Shown: positions 22,853-30,157 of the stretch, piece by piece | Position numbering within the stretch: position 1 is the stretch's first letter | Layout: each line of letters opens with the position of its first letter | Virus record (IMG/VR): IMGVR_UViG_3300001589_000054 | Span: 1-37,257 of that record | Strand: one strand, 5' to 3' | Source: a virus | Length of the DNA stretch: 37,257 nucleotides | Program-made: the position numbers and the translations under genes | The notes under the pieces: model-generated | Database searches by the model: none | What the model saw: the letters and a program-made list of their open reading frames with translations, nothing else | Told to the model about the DNA's origin: nothing

Positions 22853-24141
22853 TCTTCATCGATTTTAAACATTGATTGACCTAACAATTCTTTTGTAATT
22901 TCTTCTTGCTTCAAATAATGCTCTCTAATCATCGTAGCTCCAGAGTGTTTAATACCTATTGACTTATCACCTAACATTATAGTAAGTCTAGTGATATATG
23001 CTTTTCTAAGATGCTTGAATGTTATACCTTGTCTATTACCGGCTGCTTTCCAGAAGTGAGTAAAAGCCCTACTCATATGCAACTTGAGCAATTCCCTATT
23101 CACTACCTCGCTGGCAAATACAAAGCTTTCACTCCCCATATTTTTCATAAATCCTAGCTTCTCTAATAATTTGGCCAAATCCGTAGTGATTGGGGTTTTA
23201 CTGACATATTCCTTACTATTTTTGAGTCTATTTACTTTGTGATTTGGAATATTTATATAATTAGTATCTATATTTGACCACTTTAGAAGTACTATACCAT
23301 CTGCTCTCTCTCCTGTGAGTAACGCTGCATAGAATAACTCCTTCCAGTATGGTTTATAATGATTAAACTTGAGTATCCTCCTATCTTTTCCTTGCTTCTT
23401 CTCATCCCATCCGTTATTGTAAGAGATAACCTTGATGAGTTTTTCAAATTCAACCTCCTCAACTATATCTACTTTTTTAATAACTCTTTTCTTAACTATG
23501 GCATTGAATGGGTTATCAATCTCGTGACCAATTTTTTTGATAATATATTCGAAGAAGTGAGTCAATCCTTCTATATAATGATTATAAGTCTTTGGAGCAT
23601 AGTCTAGCAGTGTGCTATGAAAAAATCCTATATGTTCTTTATGTATCGCTCCTATAGCCAGTTTACTAATATTCACTTGGTTGTCTTTGAGGACTTTTAA
23701 GAAAGCTTTTATGTACCTCGTCTGTGCATCTATGTGACGCTTAGTCAATTTTTTCAATTCATAGTCCGCGCAGTCAATATCGTTTAGATAATCAATATAC
23801 ATAGCCGCACACTCAACAAGCAATATTGGTTTACTTTTCTGGGCAACTTCTGTAATTATATAATAGTTATTATCCTTTAGTTCTTGAATATACGCCTGAT
23901 GCAGATTCCATACTGCATTAAAATTCCTCTCTTTATAACTTCTTATACAGTCCGTTCTTTTAGTGATATTATTCCATATCCTAGATTGGAATACATGACT
24001 ATCTTTATAACTACAATTTTTAGCCAATACATTATTTCTATTGCAATTAGCCTCATTGTTAGTAACAGTCTTTTTACATCCTTTTCTCATACAATACACA
24101 TGGAGGCCGTGACCTTTGTATTTGTCTGGAACTTTAATCAT
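22828..24141 (-). CDS. int: Tyrosine-recombinase integrase
   Basis: 437 residues. Catalytic region: LLTGERADGIVLLKW with Arg279, TFKHLRKAYIT with Arg379 (the first position of the HxxR box is Lys376), IKHS with His399 and REHYL with Tyr409 as nucleophile. The N-terminus has a Cys-rich stretch (CMRKGC, ANCNRN, KNCSYK) that may be an arm-binding zinc-ribbon-like domain. It integrates the phage at the attP beside it. I see no integron-type (IntI) insert between the catalytic boxes, so it is not the cassette recombinase one would expect for attC sites. Confidence 0.9.
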   Translation of the reverse strand: MIKVPDKYKGHGLHVYCMRKGCKKTVTNNEANCNRNNVLAKNCSYKDSHVFQSRIWNNITKRTDCIRSYKERNFNAVWNLHQAYIQELKDNNYYIITEVAQKSKPILLVECAAMYIDYLNDIDCADYELKKLTKRHIDAQTRYIKAFLKVLKDNQVNISKLAIGAIHKEHIGFFHSTLLDYAPKTYNHYIEGLTHFFEYIIKKIGHEIDNPFNAIVKKRVIKKVDIVEEVEFEKLIKVISYNNGWDEKKQGKDRRILKFNHYKPYWKELFYAALLTGERADGIVLLKWSNIDTNYINIPNHKVNRLKNSKEYVSKTPITTDLAKLLEKLGFMKNMGSESFVFASEVVNRELLKLHMSRAFTHFWKAAGNRQGITFKHLRKAYITRLTIMLGDKSIGIKHSGATMIREHYLKQEEITKELLGQSMFKIDEEVLSKVLS

Positions 24142-24424
24142 CTTTTAGTATGTTTAAAAAATTTGTCGCTCCATCCGATTTAGGAATATATGCCTCTTCT
24201 TTCTCCTCTAAAGCTGGTCGGACTAATAGTCTAGCGAAAGCTTCTAACACATCTATTACACTAACATATTGATCCTTTCCCACGCAACCAATAGGTACAC
24301 CCATTCTTTGAAGCTTACCTATGCGAGTACGCCTATCTTTTGCTTTCAGCTTTAAAACCAATTCGGTACTATCTATGTGATAGATTGGAAATCCTTCTAT
24401 TGATATGGTTACTTCATTATTCAA
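24134..24424 (-). CDS. Possible excisionase / directionality factor
   Basis: 96 residues from a TTG start at 24424, two bases after the previous stop; the end overlaps int by 8 bp. RRTRIGKLQRMGVPIGCVGK then VSVIDVLEAFARLL has a helix-turn-wing pattern like small Xis or MerR-type proteins. Tight coupling to int supports a role in excision control, but this is inference. Confidence 0.5.
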   Translation of the reverse strand: MNNEVTISIEGFPIYHIDSTELVLKLKAKDRRTRIGKLQRMGVPIGCVGKDQYVSVIDVLEAFARLLVRPALEEKEEAYIPKSDGATNFLNILKDD

Positions 24425-24425
24425 T

Positions 24426-24641
24426 TTATTTGAAGCAAATTTTAATAATCTTTTTTCCTACTTGCTTAACTGCAAAATATTCATTGAAGTCAATAAACTT
24501 AGAACCCATACTCTTTATAGTGATATCCCGCCTCTGCTTAGAAGTAATCAGTCCACGGGATTTTGCAACCGTATAGTCGATCACCTCATTATATTGCTTA
24601 TGTACTAGTGGACATATTGCCAATTGTTCTATTGCTTCCAT
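24426..24641 (-). CDS. 71-residue protein, unknown
   Basis: MEAIEQLAICPLVHKQYNEV then KSRGLITSKQRRDITIKSMG. Basic, in the int operon, two bases from the next gene on each side. A DNA-binding role is possible; not recognised. Confidence 0.5.
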   Translation of the reverse strand: MEAIEQLAICPLVHKQYNEVIDYTVAKSRGLITSKQRRDITIKSMGSKFIDFNEYFAVKQVGKKIIKICFK

Positions 24642-24643
24642 AC

Positions 24644-24850
24644 CTAAATTGCTGTTTTTAACTTAGTAATCATTGTAGCCGAGGAGGTCATTACTTCATC
24701 GTAAATATCCGCCAAAGTCCTTTGTGTAAATGCCATCATCTTTTCATTATTATTAGTCTTATAGACCATCAACCAACCTTCATGCAAGTGCATCTTGATG
24801 ATCGTATCAGGGTCTATGTCTTTGATATCCCATATATTGCCTGCTTCCAT
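24644..24850 (-). CDS. 68-residue protein, unknown
   Basis: MEAGNIWDIKDIDPDTIIKM then HLHEGWLMVYKTNNNEKMMA. Begins with the same MEAxxI pattern as the next gene but otherwise differs. Cotranscribed with int by spacing. Function unknown. Confidence 0.5.
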   Translation of the reverse strand: MEAGNIWDIKDIDPDTIIKMHLHEGWLMVYKTNNNEKMMAFTQRTLADIYDEVMTSSATMITKLKTAI

Positions 24851-24853
24851 ATC

Positions 24854-25102
24854 TTAAAACAATTTCATTTGTGCCTCCTCTTTCTCTATCGTATATCCTT
24901 GCAGCCACGTGAGTGACTTATAAGTGTTATGTCCTGGTTTATTACATCTCACACCATCCTTGGTGACTTGGTGGTGTTCTCCACACACCTGACAAGTCCA
25001 CGTATCACCGATGCGCCACACTACTTCTTGGTTTTACGTGATATCATTTCTAGTAGGTTTCTTTAGCTCTATTTGAGCTTCTTTAAATTTTGATGGTTTC
25101 AT
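24854..25102 (-). pseudogene. Zinc-ribbon gene interrupted by in-frame TAA
   Basis: ATG at 25102 opens MKPSKFKEAQIELKKPTRND; codon 23 is TAA (25034-25036), after which the same frame runs on for 60 codons as NQEVVWRIGDTWTCQVCGEH with CxxC, a later CNKPGH and a stop at 24854. The continuity suggests one 82-residue protein with a recent nonsense mutation. Alternatively, the zinc part is translated separately from a GTG at codon 27. Confidence 0.65.
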
Positions 25103-25158
25103 ATTAATTAATTTTTGTCTTTTCCATTATCCGTTCGTTAATTAAAGTCTTTAGGTAT

Positions 25159-25287
25159 CTATTCAGCACACTTTATAGCAGCATCTCTGCTATTTTTTTG
25201 CACATCTATGAGATCATCATCTCTCATTCCCCAAGTCCTTCTAATGATATCCGTAAAGTATTCTATTAGAAGCTGTTTTTTAGTCAT
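25159..25287 (-). CDS. 42-residue small protein
   Basis: MTKKQLLIEYFTDIIRRTWG then MRDDDLIDVQKNSRDAAIKC AE. Good start context and codon use, 12 bp after the previous gene. Too short to assign. Confidence 0.5.
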   Translation of the reverse strand: MTKKQLLIEYFTDIIRRTWGMRDDDLIDVQKNSRDAAIKCAE

Positions 25288-25299
25288 AAAAATTGTTTA

Positions 25300-25503
25300 T
25301 TATTTGGGAAAGTCAAGACTCACCATTGTTTTCTTATATTCAATCAAAGCCGCATTAGCCATTCTAACATGCAGCGTAGTAGATTCTTTTGGTTCTGGAT
25401 CTGTAATTCCAGCACACGCTTCTTCAATTACTACTTCTTTGCTATCCAAATAATCAGACATAAGTTCAATAAGTTGTTGTTCGATGTTTTTGAATTTTTC
25501 CAT
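25300..25503 (-). CDS. 67-residue acidic protein, unknown
   Basis: MEKFKNIEQQLIELMSDYLD followed by SKEVVIEEACAGITDPEPKE. Acidic helical N-terminus. Located in the replication/recombination operon. Function unknown. Confidence 0.5.
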   Translation of the reverse strand: MEKFKNIEQQLIELMSDYLDSKEVVIEEACAGITDPEPKESTTLHVRMANAALIEYKKTMVSLDFPK

Positions 25504-25598
25504 AATATATTAGTTATTTAAAATTTTGCACTAAATACATTACATGCCACTTTTGGAATAATAACATTCACCATGTTATAATCTTATATCTCGTTAGA

Positions 25599-25952
25599 TC
25601 AAAAAGGCAAGTCATCACTACCTCCATTCACTGGCGAGTCTTTAATCTGATAGGTACTTACCTCCTCATATTTTGAAATCTTCCAAGCTTGCAGAGTATT
25701 GAAGTATTGAGTTCCTTTGTTAGGTGAATCCCATTTGCGGCCCCTAAGATTGATCATGACCTCTACCATCTCATTTTGCCTGTAGCCATCTAGTAAGCTG
25801 CATTTGTCTTGGATAAACTCTAATTTGTGATATTCTGGATATTGCGGATTGTCATTCGTCTCGACCACAAATTCCCTCTTCACAAATTTATCTGACACAT
25901 GTTGCTTTTCTGATTTCGACACCAGCCTTCCTATTATTTGTATTTGCTCCAT
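25599..25952 (-). CDS. Single-stranded DNA-binding-like protein (DUF3127-like)
   Basis: 117 residues from ATG at 25952. QIIGRLVSKSEKQHVSDKFV, KREFVVETNDNPQYPEYHKL and MVEVMINLRGRKW form an OB-fold pattern as in DUF3127 proteins of Bacteroidota, and the C-terminus GGSDDLPF matches the acidic SSB tail that recruits partner proteins. It likely coats ssDNA in phage replication. TGATG overlap with the upstream 54-residue gene. Confidence 0.8.
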   Translation of the reverse strand: MEQIQIIGRLVSKSEKQHVSDKFVKREFVVETNDNPQYPEYHKLEFIQDKCSLLDGYRQNEMVEVMINLRGRKWDSPNKGTQYFNTLQAWKISKYEEVSTYQIKDSPVNGGSDDLPF

Positions 25953-26116
25953 CACTTTAGTTTAGTTGTTTTATTTGTTGTTATTCTTGATTCTTGGCCG
26001 GATTGATAAATAGACTCAAGTACCCGTATCATATTCCTTGTGGCATCTACTGCGCTTTTGTTCTGGGTTTGTTTAAAAAGTTCCATTAGCTTGCCTTTAA
26101 AGTATTGATTGTTCAT
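25952..26116 (-). CDS. 54-residue helical protein
   Basis: MNNQYFKGKLMELFKQTQNK then SAVDATRNMIRVLESIYQSG. Overlaps the SSB-like gene (TGATG) and the upstream gene (ATGA), which supports translation. Function unknown. Confidence 0.6.
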   Translation of the reverse strand: MNNQYFKGKLMELFKQTQNKSAVDATRNMIRVLESIYQSGQESRITTNKTTKLK

Positions 26117-26289
26117 AATTCCTCGATGATTATTTTATGTTTTGCCATTAACTCTGCCGCCCGCTCCTTCATCTCTGGCGATGCGCTGCTTAGTATCCCG
26201 CGTAATTGTTCTACATGACTAAGGTATTTGTTGCTACTTCTAGTAGCTTCTATTTTGCTAACTACGATATTCCTTATTAGTTCTTCCAT
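26113..26289 (-). CDS. 58-residue helical protein
   Basis: MEELIRNIVVSKIEATRSSN then GILSSASPEMKERAAELMAK. ATGA overlap with the next gene supports reality. Function unknown. Confidence 0.6.
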   Translation of the reverse strand: MEELIRNIVVSKIEATRSSNKYLSHVEQLRGILSSASPEMKERAAELMAKHKIIIEEL

Positions 26290-26306
26290 GTTATATGTTA
26301 TATATT

Positions 26307-26717
26307 TTACCCATTAATGGCTTTTAGTTTATCTTTATAAATGCTAAGCTTTACCATAAGCGTCATGCGGTCTAATTTATGATGACCTTTATTTTTCTCT
26401 ACTGAAGCAATCAAGTCCAGCTGATCAACTGCATCGTTTCCGATCTTCTTTCGTAGATTATGCCCATAGGTGATCAAGTGATCACCTCCATAGAAGTTGC
26501 ACTGTATACATTCCCCATTTACATTATGTTCATTATATCGCAGACTTTGGTATTGACCTGCAGGATAATAGTGACCTGCATTCATCTGCGATATAGATTT
26601 CCTAACATTGCAGGAGATGCAAATGAAATACCCATCTTCACTATCACGAGATCTAATGAATTTATTAAAGACTTTCTGTACTTTAGCTTTAAGCTTTAAT
26701 ATGCTGTGATCCTTCAT
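26307..26717 (-). CDS. NinG / Rap-like recombination nuclease
   Basis: 136 residues. YFICISCNVRKSISQMNAGH, YYPAGQYQSLRYNEHNVNGE and CIQCNFYGGDHLITYGHNL are the hallmarks of lambda NinG (Rap): a CxxC/CxxC zinc knuckle around an HYYP...RY...N core. NinG is a structure-specific endonuclease for recombination intermediates. It lies between replication initiator and SSB-like genes, as expected. Confidence 0.9.
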   Translation of the reverse strand: MKDHSILKLKAKVQKVFNKFIRSRDSEDGYFICISCNVRKSISQMNAGHYYPAGQYQSLRYNEHNVNGECIQCNFYGGDHLITYGHNLRKKIGNDAVDQLDLIASVEKNKGHHKLDRMTLMVKLSIYKDKLKAING

Positions 26718-26842
26718 AATTCTGTATTTGTCATTTGCTTAGTTTAGTGGTGGCCAGTGGATAGCTAAATCGTTAGGATTGGGTTGTGCTGTTTTGATAT
26801 TTTCTTCTGTATTTATAATTCATTTATATTTTGAAAATCAAC

Positions 26843-27703
26843 TCAAGCATATTGCAATTGTTTGTTTTGTATCCAAGTCTTTACTGTTGATCCTTCGCAC
26901 TTTATTAATCTCCAGCCATGCTCACGCCATACGGCACATGCTTTCTGATACACTTTCGGATCTCTTGCGTGTTTAGCTATCCATGCTTCACTAGGTTCTG
27001 CTGGAATGCTTCCCTCAGACGAGGAGGTCTTGAGTTTTTCCCTCCAATCGCAGTCACACCACGCGCCTTCTTCAAAATTGTTTGCTGCCGTGCCGATAAA
27101 GCCGCGCCAGCCGTGGATTTTTTCATTATTTTCAGATTTGTATTCTTTATACGCATTAAACATCTCTTCCGTAATACAGGTTACATTCGCAAAATTTGAA
27201 ATATCAAAAAACGCCCTCGGATTATTCATTTCGTTTACTTTGAAAAAATCACAAAGCGACACAATCAACTGTTGTATGTTCTTATGTTTAATGTTAAATG
27301 TTAAATGTTTATCTATACTATCAATGCTTTGACGTGTGCTTTCACTTTGCTTTGACGTATGCTTTATCATTGCTTTGTCAAGTGCTTTGTCAAGTGCTTT
27401 GTCAAAATATGATAGGGCAATAATGTTCGCAGAGTATTGATTTTTACTTCTTTCTATCATCGTGACAAAGCCCCAATCAACTAAGTCTCTCAAAGTCTTT
27501 GAATAAGTATTGTACGACTTGATACCGAGTGCTTCCATTGCCATTGTAGTGGGTAGGCCAAATTTTAATTTCCATCCCATGCGATTGCAATGCTCAATGG
27601 AGAAGAAGTATAAAGCCGCATGAGCAGGTCTGATCTTATCAGGATTCTCAAAGGAGAAGTCCCAGAATTTTCGTGAGAGGTCATATCCATTCATATTCGC
27701 CAT
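26843..27703 (-). CDS. Phage replication initiator / replisome organiser
   Basis: 286 residues. The N-terminus (NGYDLSRKFWDFSFENPDKI, HAALYFFSIEHCNRMGWKLK, MEALGIKSYNTYSKTLRDLV) is a winged-helix domain typical of phage O-like or DnaD-type initiators of Bacteroidota phages. The C-terminal half includes RAFFDISNFANVTCITEEM and WRGFIGTAANNFEEG. The middle is encoded by a DNA repeat cluster that is the likely origin, as in lambda O. Start ATG at 27703; a second ATG lies three codons in. Confidence 0.78.
   Translation of the reverse strand: MANMNGYDLSRKFWDFSFENPDKIRPAHAALYFFSIEHCNRMGWKLKFGLPTTMAMEALGIKSYNTYSKTLRDLVDWGFVTMIERSKNQYSANIIALSYFDKALDKALDKAMIKHTSKQSESTRQSIDSIDKHLTFNIKHKNIQQLIVSLCDFFKVNEMNNPRAFFDISNFANVTCITEEMFNAYKEYKSENNEKIHGWRGFIGTAANNFEEGAWCDCDWREKLKTSSSEGSIPAEPSEAWIAKHARDPKVYQKACAVWREHGWRLIKCEGSTVKTWIQNKQLQYA
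27280..27404. other. Candidate replication origin inside initiator gene
   Basis: Seven TGCTTT-type iterons start at 27325, 27337, 27348, 27360, 27371, 27383 and 27395 (plus strand), spaced 11-12 bp, about one helical turn. Three read TGCTTTGTCA, two TGCTTTGACG. Next to them, 27282-27312 is AT-rich with the repeat GTTAAAT. The 11-bp steps move the repeats through different reading frames, so they are kept as DNA, not as protein repeats. Confidence 0.7.
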
Positions 27704-27730
27704 ACTATTGGTTGTTTGGTCTACAGACCA

Positions 27731-27979
27731 TTATCTTACTATTATAGGTTTGGTGAGCCCTAGACAACTGCACTTGTGGAGGTCTACTTTGCCCCTTGTA
27801 CAACTAGTCCATGCTTCTATTACTTCTTCTTTGCCACAAGTGCAGTTGTAGAGCTTTTCAGTCTTGCGCTGCGTGAGCGTGATTATATGACCTTTATGGC
27901 TAAAAAAGGCCATATCTCCATACATCCTATAGTCTGGGTCTAGCATTTTGATAATATCGGTAAGTTGTTGGTCAAGCAT
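27731..27979 (-). CDS. Cys-rich small protein
   Basis: 82 residues. KLYNCTCGKEEVIEAWTSCT and VDLHKCSCLGLTKPIIV supply CxC, a Cys and CxC, a possible zinc site. It overlaps the upstream repeat-protein gene by 8 bp. Function unknown. Confidence 0.6.
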   Translation of the reverse strand: MLDQQLTDIIKMLDPDYRMYGDMAFFSHKGHIITLTQRKTEKLYNCTCGKEEVIEAWTSCTRGKVDLHKCSCLGLTKPIIVR

Positions 27980-28811
27980 TGTTTTTAGATTCTTGTATTA
28001 ACACAGTTGAGGTGTTTATTATTACTTGGTTATTTTCAACGGAAATACAATTAAATAATATTTTTTTCATCCAAGAATAGTATGCTGACCTTGCTGACCT
28101 TGCTGACTCTGCTGCTGACTCTGCTGCTGACCATGCTGCTAACCATGCTGCTGACCTTGCTGACTCTGCTGCTGACTCTGCTGCTGACTCTGCTGCTGAC
28201 CATGCTGCTGACCATGCTGCTGACCTTGCTGACTCTGCTGCTGACCATGCTGCTGACCATGCTGCTGAACTTGCTGCTGACTCTGCTGCTGACTCTGCTG
28301 CTGACCATGCTGCTAACCATGCTGCTGACCTTGCTGACCTTACTGCCTCAATATCTATTTGATCATATGAAGTTTTTAAAATATTTGCGCATCGTACAAT
28401 AGCTTTATATTGATCAGAGTCTTTTTCAGTAAAAGTTATTTGCCCTCGATTTTCATCCATCAATAGTTTGTATTGAAATTCACTTTTTACCTTATTTAAG
28501 TCAACGCCAACAGGCAACACTTCAATAGCGTCATATGGAAATGATTTCCATTCGTCTGATGGAAGACCTTCGTATATTTTTTCAGTGACCGCAGCATACC
28601 AAAGTGGTAATCCATATTGTTGAGAGGCTTTTTGTAGTGTATTATCTTCTGATTGAGTCATGCAACCATAAAAGCATCCTCGCTGTTGACCATTTTTGGT
28701 AAAATCGTTGATAAGCCAATTGCCACGAATATAAGCATCCATTTCCTGATGTTTTTTTGTATATTTTAGCAAGCTAGCTTTCAATTTGGGTTCTGAACAA
28801 AATGTTTTCAT
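27972..28811 (-). CDS. Protein with Ala/Ser/Trp 4-residue repeats
   Basis: 279 residues. The N-terminal domain (residues 1-130) has RGCFYGCMTQSEDN, QYGLPLWYAAVTEKIYEGLP and YDAIEVLPVGVDL, a pattern I associate with phage and bacterial proteins of unknown function that often carry Ala-rich repeats. Residues about 158-243 repeat the unit S-A-A-W/E/R without gaps, predicting a long helix with a Trp/Glu/Arg stripe. The last 30 residues return to normal sequence. Possibly a rod-like or oligomerising segment. Function unknown. Confidence 0.7.
   Translation of the reverse strand: MKTFCSEPKLKASLLKYTKKHQEMDAYIRGNWLINDFTKNGQQRGCFYGCMTQSEDNTLQKASQQYGLPLWYAAVTEKIYEGLPSDEWKSFPYDAIEVLPVGVDLNKVKSEFQYKLLMDENRGQITFTEKDSDQYKAIVRCANILKTSYDQIDIEAVRSARSAAWLAAWSAAESAAESAASSAAWSAAWSAAESARSAAWSAAWSAAESAAESAAESARSAAWLAAWSAAESAAESARSARSAYYSWMKKILFNCISVENNQVIINTSTVLIQESKNNA
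28082..28346. repeat. 12-bp tandem repeat tract in coding DNA
   Basis: About 265 bp made of variants of GCTGCTGACTCT and GCTGCTGACCAT (plus strand). The tract encodes the SAAx repeats of the overlapping gene. Near-identical units suggest recent expansion or slippage; several other frames are open only because of the repeat. Confidence 0.9.
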
Positions 28812-28820
28812 AATGGTAGG

Positions 28821-28976
28821 TTATTTGTCTAACAATAATTTCTCTTTATACTCTATTAACATTCTAATAATCTTCAATTTTTGAAATCTATCAATAGGTA
28901 TCAATGGATTACGCTTGATAAACCGATTGACCAGTCGCAAGGCGAGTTCATAGGTATCTTCTTCGGTATTTATCAC
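28821..28976 (-). CDS. 51-residue helical protein, GTG start
   Basis: MINTEEDTYELALRLVNRFI then KRNPLIPIDRFQKLKIIRML. The GTG at 28976 overlaps the previous stop by four bases (GTGA), which decides the start. Function unknown. Confidence 0.6.
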   Translation of the reverse strand: MINTEEDTYELALRLVNRFIKRNPLIPIDRFQKLKIIRMLIEYKEKLLLDK

Positions 28977-29176
28977 AAATAGTATTCTTTAAAAGTCGAG
29001 CCATTAGCATTGATATACTGATCCTTTACATCCATATTACATAGGTGGCGTAAGTCCCATATCCGAGCAGATAGCCGCGAGCATCTAAACTTTGCATAAG
29101 CACCAATCTGCGTGATCTTTCCGCCTTTTTCTAAGAACTCCTTGATCTGGCGAGTTTGTGTTTGTTGTTTTTTCAT
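28973..29176 (-). CDS. HTH protein (HTH_39-like)
   Basis: 67 residues. TRQIKEFLEKGGKITQIGAY then KFRCSRLSARIWDLRHLCNM: this is the helix-turn-helix of the HTH_39 type (LE.GG.IT...A......RL.ARI.DLR), common in phage early regions. Likely a DNA-binding regulator or replication accessory factor. Confidence 0.75.
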   Translation of the reverse strand: MKKQQTQTRQIKEFLEKGGKITQIGAYAKFRCSRLSARIWDLRHLCNMDVKDQYINANGSTFKEYYL

Positions 29177-29388
29177 TTCTCAAAACTTTGTTTTAGTTTC
29201 ATTTTAGCATGATATTCATCTAGCTTAAATTCTAAATCCACTGCATCTGATATGTCAAATTTGCCTTCCTTATCAATAACTTGTTCATAAGTCTGGATCA
29301 CACGATCACAAAATTCTTTCTCAGTGGAGACTTTCTGTAACGCCAAAGCTATTTGCAGATAGCTTGCTTTCTTCTTTCTGGTCATCAT
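29173..29388 (-). CDS. Early-region protein, unknown
   Basis: 71 residues from ATG at 29388 (MMTRKKKASYLQIALALQKV), which begins 10 bp after the previous stop; the open frame upstream is not needed. Overlaps the HTH gene by four bases. Function unknown. Confidence 0.55.
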   Translation of the reverse strand: MMTRKKKASYLQIALALQKVSTEKEFCDRVIQTYEQVIDKEGKFDISDAVDLEFKLDEYHAKMKLKQSFEK

Positions 29389-29398
29389 ATCTGTTATG

Positions 29399-29623
29399 TT
29401 AAATAGTTTTGCATAAAATTGGTACAAGTACTTTCATCTCTTTAAGTGTAATTGGCCAATAGTGTAATTCTGGAATTATCAAGTCCAAAGAGATTAAATC
29501 ATCAGCTTTATAAGTAAATTCAACTTCCAAAATTCCTTGCTGAAACCTGCTAGTATGAAATTGATCATGTTCATATTTCTCGACCAGTTTAAAACCTAAA
29601 TTCTTTACTTCTTGCTCTGTCAT
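29399..29623 (-). CDS. Early-region protein, unknown
   Basis: 74 residues from ATG at 29623 (MTEQEVKNLGFKLVEKYEHD). QGILEVEFTYKADDLISLDL then IIPELHYWPITLKEMKVL. Alpha/beta pattern; no family recognised. Confidence 0.55.
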   Translation of the reverse strand: MTEQEVKNLGFKLVEKYEHDQFHTSRFQQGILEVEFTYKADDLISLDLIIPELHYWPITLKEMKVLVPILCKTI

Positions 29624-29651
29624 AATATCGTTTATTCTATTAATGTTTTGT

Positions 29652-29894
29652 TCATAGTGATATCTCATAACTATATGTTAGCAGGTGATCTCTATGTATG
29701 AGCGGCACCTGTTCTATATCTAGTAGTGTACCCTGGTACTTATTGAGCAAGTCTGCAAACTGTCTGGTTCGAGGGCTCTTCCAACTGCCCTTGAATCTGT
29801 AAATCCACTCCCTAACTGCACGATCTCTCACGCGCACTATCACAGACCTTCTATTATCTCTGTGAGCCTGGTATCTGTACTCTTCTGATGCCAT
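29652..29894 (-). CDS. Arg-rich early-region protein, unknown
   Basis: 80 residues (MASEEYRYQAHRDNRRSVIV then RVRDRAVREWIYRFKGSWKS). Strongly basic, so nucleic-acid binding is possible. Overlaps the previous gene by 55 bp in another frame, so its start may lie further in. Confidence 0.5.
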   Translation of the reverse strand: MASEEYRYQAHRDNRRSVIVRVRDRAVREWIYRFKGSWKSPRTRQFADLLNKYQGTLLDIEQVPLIHRDHLLTYSYEISL

Positions 29895-30055
29895 ACATTG
29901 CGGATCTTATCGAGTCCTTTGGCGGTGTTAAAAGAAGGGTCACTCTCCACTATCAACTGCACATAATTGCCACGCACATGACTCCCCATTTTCTCCTTCG
30001 CTTCCCGCACGCGCTTCTTCAATTTCTCCGTGACCCCCTGTTCTAATATTCCCAT
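29840..30055 (-). CDS. First leftward early gene, Cro-position protein
   Basis: 71 residues. VTEKLKKRVREAKEKMGSHV then RGNYVQLIVESDPSFNTAKG. It is the first gene of the leftward early operon, divergent from the repressor, the position of cro. Whether it is a Cro-like regulator cannot be told; the sequence is basic and helical at the N-terminus. Confidence 0.55.
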   Translation of the reverse strand: MGILEQGVTEKLKKRVREAKEKMGSHVRGNYVQLIVESDPSFNTAKGLDKIRNVWHQKSTDTRLTEIIEGL

Positions 30056-30083
30056 TTTTTACTACCTTTATTATTTACTAGTA

Positions 30084-30114
30084 CAAGTATACAAACAAAG
30101 TTCTATATTTCAAA
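30084..30114 (-). promoter_or_regulatory. Early leftward promoter
   Basis: Minus strand TTTG (30111-30114), 19 bp, TATACTTG (30084-30091): close to the Bacteroidota consensus TTTG / TAnnTTTG, one mismatch in the -7 box. It would drive the early operon from 30055 downward. Both 15-bp operator repeats overlap it. Confidence 0.65.
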
Positions 30115-30141
30115 CAAAGTTCTATCTATTTATAACTTTGT
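30092..30141. promoter_or_regulatory. Repressor operators, tandem and inverted copies
   Basis: CAAACAAAGTTCTAT occurs at 30092-30106 and 30111-30125, 19 bp apart, and an inverted relative ATAACTTTGT at 30132-30141. A fourth 13-bp match (AAACAAAGTTCTA) lies inside the repressor gene at 30304-30316. The layout between divergent genes suggests cooperative repressor binding. Confidence 0.65.
30133..30140 (+). promoter_or_regulatory. Repressor promoter -7 element
   Basis: TAACTTTG fits TAnnTTTG exactly, 17 bp before the repressor ATG. A TTTC 21 bp upstream is a weak -33 candidate. It overlaps the inverted operator half, implying autoregulation. Confidence 0.5.
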
Positions 30142-30157
30142 ATTTATGAAGTAATAC

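Noticed and set aside
22828-24141. The phage integrase as the integron integrase for the attC-like sites
   Set aside because: It is a phage-type recombinase next to its own tRNA-like attP with arm repeats; I see no IntI-specific insert. It cannot be excluded that it acts on attC, but nothing supports it.
28082-28346. CRISPR array
   Set aside because: The repeats are contiguous 12-mers without spacers and are coding.
28051-28402. Additional frames in the tandem repeat, e.g. poly-(L-T-L) and poly-(V-S-S)
   Set aside because: The 12-bp repeat lacks stops in several frames; only the SAAx frame continues into normal protein on both sides.
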